A stretch of 6,715 bases of DNA from Treponema sp. (GTDB lineage: Bacteria > Spirochaetota > Spirochaetia > Treponematales > Treponemataceae), in assembly GCA_024691265.1 (NCBI GenBank), contig JAILNT010000308.1, forward strand, positions 1-6,715, read 5' to 3'. The translations under genes were made by a program, and so were the position numbers. Numbering within the stretch: the stretch's first letter is position 1; each line of letters opens with the position of its first letter. Under the pieces are notes generated by a model, which had not been told where the DNA came from, did no database searches, and worked only from the letters and a program-made list of their open reading frames with translations. Below are positions 1-5,106 of this stretch, piece after piece.

Positions 1-1010
1 GTAGTATTAATTGCATATACGGATATTACAAAGTTTTGACTGAATCTTGTTTTTGCCTGTTTTTCTCCAGGCTGTAGCTGTATTTGATGTACTATTGTGT
101 CTTTATAATTTTCTATAACAGGTTCTGGACTGCATTCTGAAAGTTCTACCGATGGTTGTGATGATATTAATGATGGGCGAGGAATTCTTAGTGTAATAGC
201 ACTTTTTTCATCTTTAGCAACAGCATTTGCAATATCTGCGGTAGAACGTACAAGATAGGTTCTCTTGTAATCATATTTTTTATTACCAGCTGAGCTTTGA
301 ACGGTTAAAGAAATGTGATTGCTATTTCCCTTATCGGTTGCTACATAGCAGCTTCCTGTTTTTGCTCCATCTGGAACTCTTACTTTTATTTCTGAATCAC
401 TCCAGAATTCATAATCGTAATCAGTGTCGCTTGCTGCTATATATTCAACTTGGTTAGCGTCTTTGCTCTCATAGTTTGCAGTAAAGTAAACCTGGGAATT
501 TCCTCTTGTATTACCATAGTTACTTCCTGTTATTACTATCAATTGTCCTGGTGAAACTGTAGATTCTGAAAGGGATTCTATTCCAGGAATCAATGTACTT
601 GGGTCAGGCCTTATTGCTACAGGAATGTCTGTTTCATTTGCAAAAAAGAGAGGCTTTGACCTTCCTGTTCTTATATCAACAATAACAAGTCCGTCTTGTA
701 TATTTGACGGCAATACTAATTTTATCTGGCTATCTGTCCAAGATAAATAACAGCTTGAGGTAATCTTATTTCCGCCTATTTCTACGAAAGAGAAACCTTG
801 AGAGCTTCCAAAATTCTCACCGGAGATAATCATTATATCTCCAGGAGAACCTACTGTAGGATTTATTGAGTTTACTACAGGAGTTTTTTTTGAATTAAAA
901 GTCAAAGTCCTTGTTACAATTAAAAATATTACTATGGCTGATAACCATAGTAACGTGCGGAACAAAGGAGACCCACGAAATAAGAGAGAAAAATTCTGTT
1001 TAAAGTTCAC
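1..1010 (-). CDS. Membrane-anchored protein with two IPT/TIG domains, C-terminal part cut off by the window edge
   Basis: I translated this frame by hand. It is open for 336 codons from a GTG to the window edge, so the 3' end is missing. Residues 1-19 are basic and polar, and residues 20-35 (LLWLSAIVIFLIV core) form one membrane segment, predicting a cytoplasmic N-terminus and an exported body. Residues 44-124 and 140-237 look like two IPT/TIG immunoglobulin-like folds: each opens with an 'I-P-...-S/T-V-S/G-P-G-...-I-x-G-x-N-F/Y-G' pattern (INPTVGSPGDIMIISGENFG, then a second copy near 149-166). Residues 300-336 look like the start of another beta domain, possibly the region that precedes a transglutaminase-like domain, but that is a guess. 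The GTG is chosen because it overlaps the anti-sigma stop by one base (TAGTG) and has AAGG nine bases upstream (1020-1023). Function is unknown; the position behind an ECF sigma/anti-sigma pair suggests an envelope role. Confidence 0.85.
   Translation of the reverse strand, partial: MNFKQNFSLLFRGSPLFRTLLWLSAIVIFLIVTRTLTFNSKKTPVVNSINPTVGSPGDIMIISGENFGSSQGFSFVEIGGNKITSSCYLSWTDSQIKLVLPSNIQDGLVIVDIRTGRSKPLFFANETDIPVAIRPDPSTLIPGIESLSESTVSPGQLIVITGSNYGNTRGNSQVYFTANYESKDANQVEYIAASDTDYDYEFWSDSEIKVRVPDGAKTGSCYVATDKGNSNHISLTVQSSAGNKKYDYKRTYLVRSTADIANAVAKDEKSAITLRIPRPSLISSQPSVELSECSPEPVIENYKDTIVHQIQLQPGEKQAKTRFSQNFVISVYAINT
929..953 (-). repeat. Inverted repeat (9-bp arms, 7-nt loop) inside the TIG gene, followed by a T-rich tract
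   Basis: TTACTATGG at 929-937 is the exact reverse complement of CCATAGTAA at 945-953. Read on the minus strand, the stem is followed at once by TATTTTTAA, so the transcript could form a weak terminator-like or attenuator-like hairpin about 60 nt after the GTG start, within codons for the membrane segment. The stem has only three G-C pairs, so any effect is uncertain. Confidence 0.4.
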
Positions 1011-1822
1011 TATTCTAAGCCTTCGACAGACTCTTGTTCATTCACAAAATCATTATTGCTATAAGCATTGTATGCCTTGAACTTGTTTGTATCATTAAAA
1101 TTAGTTGCAAATTCCGGCTTTATTTCTGGAGTATTATCCAGTGACGTTTCAATCCTTACAGGAGGCATATCTGCCAGTGATGAAAGTGTGATTTTTATAG
1201 AAACTGTCTTGTCTGTAAATTCTGGTCTAAAGACATCTACAGATTTTAGAGAATCTTGAATTATTTGTAAACCGTTTGACTTTTTAGAATCATTTGAAAA
1301 ACTTGCATTATGAACAAGCTGGCTAGAATTTAATACCGGTGTTATAGCTGGAGTATTTAGGCTTGCATTTATTGAAGTTGAATTATCCTGAGCAGCTGAA
1401 GCTATTTCCTGCTGACTTACAGGAGCTGTTTTTCCTATTGGAAGAACTAAAGCGGCAACAAATGCTGCGGCTGCTGCAAATGGTATTGCAAGCTTATTCA
1501 TGTCGAAATCATGTATTGCAGATATAAGCTTGTTGTTTGTCACTTTTATATGCTTTTTGGTATTTGTTTTTGCAGAAGATATGACTTTGCTATAGCTCAT
1601 TCTTGCTTGTAGTCTTTTGAAACTTTCATCTATAGAAGCCTGACTTAAATTGAGGCTTAAAGAATCTTGTTTTAATGCTTCTTTGATACGTTTGAGTTTG
1701 CTAAGTTCTTCTTGACATTTTACACAGTTTTTAATGTGTTTTTCATATTCTTCAACATATGCACCAGGCAATTCATTATCAAGATATATTGAATGAATAT
1801 CTTTTTCAGGACAGGTAGACAT
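1010..1822 (-). CDS. Zinc-finger (ZAS-type) transmembrane anti-sigma factor
   Basis: A 270-residue protein expected to hold the adjacent ECF sigma factor inactive at the membrane until an envelope or redox signal arrives. The N-terminus carries a ZAS-like set of ligands: C4, H29, C33 and C36 (C-x24-H-x3-C-x2-C), the CHCC arrangement known from RsrA-like anti-sigma factors; these are the only cysteines. Residues 37-110 are charged and helical. Residues 111-129 (Ala-rich, AIPFAAAAAFVAALVLPIG) form one membrane segment, leaving residues 130-270 outside the cytoplasmic membrane as a Ser/Asn/Thr-rich region with no domain I recognise. The ATG has AGGAG six bases upstream (1829-1833) and lies inside the sigma gene, overlapping it by 17 nt, a typical sigma/anti-sigma arrangement. 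The assignment rests on the ZAS motif, the single membrane segment and the neighbour. It may be the counterpart of the hypothetical protein beside rpoE in T. pallidum (TP0093, from memory). Confidence 0.88.
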   Translation of the reverse strand: MSTCPEKDIHSIYLDNELPGAYVEEYEKHIKNCVKCQEELSKLKRIKEALKQDSLSLNLSQASIDESFKRLQARMSYSKVISSAKTNTKKHIKVTNNKLISAIHDFDMNKLAIPFAAAAAFVAALVLPIGKTAPVSQQEIASAAQDNSTSINASLNTPAITPVLNSSQLVHNASFSNDSKKSNGLQIIQDSLKSVDVFRPEFTDKTVSIKITLSSLADMPPVRIETSLDNTPEIKPEFATNFNDTNKFKAYNAYSNNDFVNEQESVEGLE

Positions 1823-2372
1823 CGTCTTCTCCTATAAGCTTTGCTAATTGAGCTCTGGCTCGGAATACGCGAACTTTGACATTGCCCTCTGTAATGCCAA
1901 GTACTTTTCCGATTTCTTTATAGTTCAATTCGCCATATTCTCGCAAAACAATAACTTCTTTCAGATTTGATGGCAATTTATTGAGAGCTTCTTTTGCTTT
2001 CTCAATGGCCTCTTTTTTCAGCAAACTTTCTTCGCCTGAGTCCATTTTGCGGTGTTCTTCATACAACACTTTTTCATATGCATGATGTTCTCTGACTTTT
2101 CTTTTTGCATAGTTTAGAGATGCGTTCTTTACTACACGAATAAGCCAGAATTTAGCATCATCTAAAGATGGAAACACAAGCTTTTTTTCATTTGCTTTTA
2201 TATATGAGTCATGCACCAAATCTTCTGCAGCTTCTTCATCACAAACGATTTTGTAAGAAATCTTGAAAAGTAGCTGCATTGTAGCATCATATATTGTTTT
2301 AAAATCATTCGGATTACTTGCATCTAAAGATGAAGCAATTCCCGATTGATTTTCTGCTATACTATTAAACAC
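1806..2372 (-). CDS. rpoE: RNA polymerase sigma factor, ECF (sigma-70 group 4) subfamily
   Basis: A 188-residue alternative sigma factor that directs RNA polymerase to a small stress regulon. Region 2 spans about residues 22-95, with the core-binding and -10 recognition segment around EEAAEDLVHDSYIKA (46-60) and AKFWLIRVVKNASLNY (73-88). A charged linker covers about 96-124. Region 4 spans about 128-180, with LPSNLKEVIVLREYGELNYK and a helix-turn-helix of 'EIGKVLGI-TEGNVKVRVFRAR' type that reads the -35 element. Length is normal for ECF factors and regions 1 and 3 are absent as expected. The start is GTG at 2372, five bases after AGGAG; the ATG at 2377 is out of frame and hits a stop after six codons. 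The gene lies 40 nt below the cysS stop codon and overlaps the anti-sigma gene by 17 nt. It looks like the counterpart of the RpoE-like (sigma-24) factor next to cysS in T. pallidum. The symbol follows that usage; the ECF group is not resolved. Confidence 0.93.
   Translation of the reverse strand: MFNSIAENQSGIASSLDASNPNDFKTIYDATMQLLFKISYKIVCDEEAAEDLVHDSYIKANEKKLVFPSLDDAKFWLIRVVKNASLNYAKRKVREHHAYEKVLYEEHRKMDSGEESLLKKEAIEKAKEALNKLPSNLKEVIVLREYGELNYKEIGKVLGITEGNVKVRVFRARAQLAKLIGEDDVYLS
1829..1833 (-). promoter_or_regulatory. Ribosome binding site of the anti-sigma gene, inside the sigma CDS
   Basis: AGGAG on the minus strand, six bases before the anti-sigma ATG (1820-1822). It lies within the last codons of the sigma factor, so ribosomes finishing the sigma gene uncover or directly reuse it, which fits coupled, near-equal synthesis of the two partners. 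Confidence 0.75.
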
Positions 2373-2377
2373 AACAT

Positions 2378-2382
2378 CTCCT
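2378..2382 (-). promoter_or_regulatory. Ribosome binding site that fixes the GTG start of the sigma factor
   Basis: AGGAG on the minus strand, five bases before the GTG at 2370-2372. It directly abuts an out-of-frame ATG (2375-2377), which is too close to be used and leads to a quick stop. This supports GTG as the real start. Confidence 0.75.
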
Positions 2383-2412
2383 AAAGGTTACAAAATATTT
2401 TCAGACAACGTG

Positions 2413-3975
2413 TTATTTTCTTGCCCAAACTGTACCATTAGGTGTATCTGTCAATTCAATGCCACGATTAGTAAGCTCATCACGTATTTCATCTGCTCTG
2501 CTGTAATTTTTAGCAGCTTTAGCAGCATTTCTTTCTGCAATAAGAGCTTCTATTTCAGGAGCTTCTGCATCACCTTCATGAGGATTTACAGATGCTGCCT
2601 TTTCTTGAGTCTGTAATATTATTGAAGCTTTTTCTATTAACTTCAATCCTAATACAGAATCCATGAGCTTGATTAAAGTTACACACTCTTTTGCTTCTAT
2701 AGAAGAATCTTTTATAACTTTTTGAAGTATTGAAAGGGCCTTTGGTGTTGCAAGGTCATTTTCCAATGCTGATGTAAAGTTAGTTACATGCTGTTGAGCT
2801 TTTTCTGAAAGGGGTTCTGTTATATCTTTTAATACAATAGCTTTTTGTGCACCTTCTTCCTGCTGTTTGTTATAGTCAAACTTTGCATTTTTAAGAACCT
2901 GAGCTACTCTTTGTACAAGTGCAAATCTTGAATTTTTTGCACTGTCCATGGCGTCCCATGAAAAGTAAATCTGTTTTCTATAATGTCCGCCTAAAAGGAA
3001 GAATCTATAGTCAAGGGCGTCATATCCTTTATCTATCAATGACTGCAAGGTAAGAAAGTTTCCTGATGATTTAGACATCTTTTCACTTTCACCTTTTTCT
3101 GCAGCTTTTTTATCTTTTGCGATAACAAGGAATTCGTTATGAAGCCAATACTTTACCCAAGGACCTTTTGCTCGTTCTTCTTTATCAAAAGAACCTTCTG
3201 CCTGTGCAATTTCATTTGTATGATGAATTGGAATATGGTCAATTCCACCTGTATGAATATCAAAATGCTTCCCAAGATATTTCATACTCATTGCAGAACA
3301 TTCTATATGCCAGCCTGGGTATCCTCTTCCCCAAGGACTATCCCATGTAAGAGCTTGATTTTCAAATTTTGATTTTGTAAACCAAAGAACGAAGTCATAA
3401 GGATTTCTTTTATTTTCATCAACTACAACAACGTCTCTTTCTCCAGCTCCTGCTTTAAGTTCGTCCATGCGGAGATTTGCAAGCTTTCCATAATCTGGAT
3501 AAGTTGTAACGTCATAGTAAAGATTTCCACCAGCCATATAAGTGTGTCCTTGAGCTTCAATTTGTTTTATCAGCTCAATCATTTCTTTTACATGTTCTGT
3601 TGCCTTACAGATTACATCTGGGTGACGAATGTTTAATTCATCAATATCTTTTATAAATGCATCTGTATAGAATTTGGCAATATCAAGAACTGACTGATGT
3701 CTTTCTTTTGCTGTTTTAAGCATCTTATCTTCACCGTCATCTGCATCACCTGAAAGATGTCCAATGTCTGTGATATTCATAACATGCTTTAGTTTATATC
3801 CAAGATATGTAAGTGTTCTGTCTAATGTATCTAGAAAGACATATGCTCTTAAATTTCCGATATGGGCATAATTGTATACTGTCGGACCACAGCCATAAAA
3901 ACCTACAAATCCATCTTGAACAGGTACAAAGTCCTGCATAGTGTGGCCCATCGTGTTATAAAGACGTAATCCCAT
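2413..3975 (-). CDS. cysS: Cysteinyl-tRNA synthetase (class Ia)
   Basis: A cytoplasmic enzyme of 520 residues that charges tRNA-Cys with cysteine using ATP. The Rossmann catalytic core shows the HIGH signature as HIGN (38-41), the ATP-loop signature KMSKS (299-303), and the four zinc ligands that select the cysteine thiol: C29 (FYGCGPTVYNYAHIG), C226 (GWHIECS), H251 and E255 (HIPIHHTNEIAQ). The GHYR segment (330-333) and the helical DALR-type domain (about 345-450) follow, then the usual C-terminal tail ending TPNGTVWARK. The protein is longer than the roughly 460-residue E. coli enzyme, with a Lys/Glu-rich insert just before KMSKS (about 286-298) and a loose linker near 453-474. The ATG is preceded by GGAGG at five bases. 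It is the first gene of the leftward unit and is divergent from murB. The order cysS-rpoE matches Treponema. Confidence 0.98.
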   Translation of the reverse strand: MGLRLYNTMGHTMQDFVPVQDGFVGFYGCGPTVYNYAHIGNLRAYVFLDTLDRTLTYLGYKLKHVMNITDIGHLSGDADDGEDKMLKTAKERHQSVLDIAKFYTDAFIKDIDELNIRHPDVICKATEHVKEMIELIKQIEAQGHTYMAGGNLYYDVTTYPDYGKLANLRMDELKAGAGERDVVVVDENKRNPYDFVLWFTKSKFENQALTWDSPWGRGYPGWHIECSAMSMKYLGKHFDIHTGGIDHIPIHHTNEIAQAEGSFDKEERAKGPWVKYWLHNEFLVIAKDKKAAEKGESEKMSKSSGNFLTLQSLIDKGYDALDYRFFLLGGHYRKQIYFSWDAMDSAKNSRFALVQRVAQVLKNAKFDYNKQQEEGAQKAIVLKDITEPLSEKAQQHVTNFTSALENDLATPKALSILQKVIKDSSIEAKECVTLIKLMDSVLGLKLIEKASIILQTQEKAASVNPHEGDAEAPEIEALIAERNAAKAAKNYSRADEIRDELTNRGIELTDTPNGTVWARK

Positions 3976-3980
3976 ATATT

Positions 3981-3985
3981 CCTCC
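3981..3985 (-). promoter_or_regulatory. Strong ribosome binding site of cysS
   Basis: GGAGG on the minus strand, five bases before the cysS ATG at 3973-3975. Its strength contrasts with the divergent murB start, which has no such site. Confidence 0.8.
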
Positions 3986-4001
3986 GGAATGAGTCTATAT
4001 T

Positions 4002-4029
4002 TTTATAAAGTTTACTCGAAATTTATCAG
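4002..4029 (-). promoter_or_regulatory. Possible sigma-70 promoter for cysS and the downstream sigma-factor unit
   Basis: On the minus strand, CTGATA (4029 to 4024, four of six to the consensus -35) is followed after 16 bases by TATAAA (4007 to 4002, five of six to the -10). Transcription would begin near 3995 and give a leader of about 20 nt containing the GGAGG site. The region is so AT-rich that other pairs are possible. Confidence 0.35.
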
Positions 4030-4044
4030 ATTATCGATTATAAT
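4016..4044 (+). promoter_or_regulatory. Sigma-70-type promoter directly in front of murB
   Basis: TCGAAA (4016-4021, four of six to TTGACA) is separated by exactly 17 bases from a perfect TATAAT (4039-4044). The expected transcription start is about 4050-4053, that is, at or within a few bases of the murB GTG at 4053. This makes a leaderless or nearly leaderless murB message likely. Confidence 0.55.
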
Positions 4045-4052
4045 AAGTACTC

Positions 4053-5003
4053 GTGTACACAATACGAGAAATAGGCGAAAATATCAAGAACTGTAAAGGT
4101 TTTGAGGGTGAAGTCCTTTTTGATGTTCCAATGAAAAACAGGACTTCTATGAGAGTTGGTGGAAATGCAGCTCTTATAATTGAACCCTTGAATCTGGCTT
4201 CTCTAAAAACTGCTTTGACTTTCTGTGATGATTATTTCATCTTGGGAGGAGGAAGCAATATTGTAGTTTCTGATGCTGGATTTGACATTCCCGTTTTTTC
4301 ACTAAGGAATATGAAGAATATCTCTTTTGAAGAAAATGCGGCAGATGAATCAACTGTTATCCTTAATGTTGATTCTGGCTGTACTTGGGGACTTGTACAT
4401 TCTTTTTGCATAGAACATGGATTTTTGGGACTTACAGAATTTAATGGACTTCCAGGATCTGTAGGTGGAGCGGCTTTCATGAATGCGTCATGTTTTGGAC
4501 ATGCATTTAATGATAATATTTTAAAAATATCTTATCTGGATTCAGGCATAATAAAAGAATATAATTATTCTAAAGAAGATTGGAGTTACAAAAGAAGTCC
4601 TTTTTCTTCTGGAAAATTAAAAGCGAATAGTAAACTTTCACCTGTAATCTGTTCTGTTTCTTTTCTCATGAAGAAAGAAGAGCCTGAAATTGTAAAAAGT
4701 GCCGGAGAAGATATCTTGAGAAAGAGAAGTGAACGAGGTCATTTTAAATATCCTAGTGCAGGCAGTGTATTTAAGAATCCTGAAGGTCTTGTAGCCGGAA
4801 AACTTATAGATGAGTGCGGTCTAAAAGGCTATTCTATAGGTGGAGCTCAGGTTGCACCATTTCATGGTAATATAATAATAAATACCGGAAATGCAACTCA
4901 AAAAGATGTATTTTTACTTGTAAATTACATAAAAGAGCAGGTATTAAAACATAAAAATGTTTTATTAAATACTGAAATAATATTTACAGGTATTGTACAA
5001 TAG
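4053..5003 (+). CDS. murB: UDP-N-acetylenolpyruvoylglucosamine reductase, MurB type II
   Basis: A cytoplasmic FAD enzyme of 316 residues. It reduces UDP-GlcNAc-enolpyruvate with NADPH to UDP-N-acetylmuramic acid, the second committed step of peptidoglycan precursor synthesis. The FAD-binding domain shows NRTSMRVGGNA (29-39), GGGSN (65-69) and GLPGSVGGA (132-140). The substrate part has YKRSPF (179-184), the SAGSVFKNP segment (235-243) with the proton-donor serine S238, and the C-terminal glutamate in LLNTEIIFTG (E308). Length and the short loops fit type II MurB. The start is GTG at 4053: an in-frame TAA at 4044-4046 blocks extension, and the next in-frame ATG (4131) would cut into the conserved NRTSM-RVGG region. 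There is no Shine-Dalgarno sequence, but a TATAAT ends eight bases upstream. It is divergent from cysS, and the cyclic-nucleotide regulator follows 103 bp later, as in Treponema. Confidence 0.97.
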   Translation: MYTIREIGENIKNCKGFEGEVLFDVPMKNRTSMRVGGNAALIIEPLNLASLKTALTFCDDYFILGGGSNIVVSDAGFDIPVFSLRNMKNISFEENAADESTVILNVDSGCTWGLVHSFCIEHGFLGLTEFNGLPGSVGGAAFMNASCFGHAFNDNILKISYLDSGIIKEYNYSKEDWSYKRSPFSSGKLKANSKLSPVICSVSFLMKKEEPEIVKSAGEDILRKRSERGHFKYPSAGSVFKNPEGLVAGKLIDECGLKGYSIGGAQVAPFHGNIIINTGNATQKDVFLLVNYIKEQVLKHKNVLLNTEIIFTGIVQ

Positions 5004-5029
5004 TAAATGTAGAATATCATTGTACAATA
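4991..5029 (+). repeat. Two identical ATTGTACAAT palindromes, 27 bp apart, between murB and the regulator gene
   Basis: The perfect 10-bp palindrome ATTGTACAAT occurs at 4992-5001 (over the end of murB) and again at 5019-5028; the flanks extend each copy slightly (TATTGTACAATA and ATTGTACAATAT). Such a pair could be a double operator for a dimeric regulator upstream of the cyclic-nucleotide-binding gene. Because each copy is self-complementary, the two can also pair with each other as an 11-bp stem with a 17-nt loop (4991-5001 with 5019-5029), but no U-run follows, so a terminator is less likely. Confidence 0.6.
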
Positions 5030-5046
5030 TAGCTGAAATATAACAG

Positions 5047-5076
5047 TTGATTTTATGTATCAGGAATATCTATATA
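5047..5076 (+). promoter_or_regulatory. Weak candidate promoter for the cyclic-nucleotide-binding gene
   Basis: TTGATT (5047-5052, four of six to the -35) is followed after 18 bases by TATATA (5071-5076, four of six to the -10). This would start transcription near 5083, about 24 nt before the chosen ATG, with the two palindromes centred near -60 and -87. The match is poor in an AT-rich region, and read-through from murB is an alternative. Confidence 0.25.
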
Positions 5077-5096
5077 TTAAAATCGATATTTTATAT

Positions 5097-5103
5097 GGAG
5101 GAG
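5097..5103 (+). promoter_or_regulatory. Ribosome binding site that decides the start of the regulator gene
   Basis: GGAGGAG ends three bases before ATG 5107 (GGAGG at a five-base spacing). It favours this ATG over the longer in-frame TTG at 5047 and over the ATG at 5095, which overlaps the site itself. Confidence 0.8.
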
Positions 5104-5106
5104 TTT

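Noticed and set aside
1068..1259. Plus-strand open frame of 63 codons
   Set aside because: It lies wholly opposite the well-supported anti-sigma gene and its product shows no domain.
2401..2406. GTCTGA on the minus strand upstream of the sigma gene, resembling an RpoE-type -10 that could give autoregulation
   Set aside because: No GGAAC-like -35 is found 15 to 17 bases upstream; the six-base match alone is too common.
2911..2918. TTGTACAA inside cysS as a third copy of the palindrome at 4992 and 5019
   Set aside because: It lacks the outer A/T pair of the 10-bp palindrome and lies mid-gene, so it is most likely chance.
3139..3372. Plus-strand open frames of 60 to 77 codons opposite cysS
   Set aside because: They are antisense shadows of a highly conserved enzyme, with Cys-rich, unnatural composition.
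4232..4480. Minus-strand open frame of 82 codons inside murB
   Set aside because: Antisense shadow of the conserved FAD-binding region of MurB, with no ribosome binding site or recognisable domain.
4991..5030. Rho-independent terminator after murB formed by pairing the two palindromes
   Set aside because: The stem is AU-rich with a 17-nt loop and no U-run follows, so it does not meet the usual pattern.
5047..5106. A 20-residue N-terminal extension of the regulator starting at TTG 5047
   Set aside because: No ribosome binding site precedes it, while GGAGGAG sits directly before ATG 5107, and the extension does not look like part of the domain.
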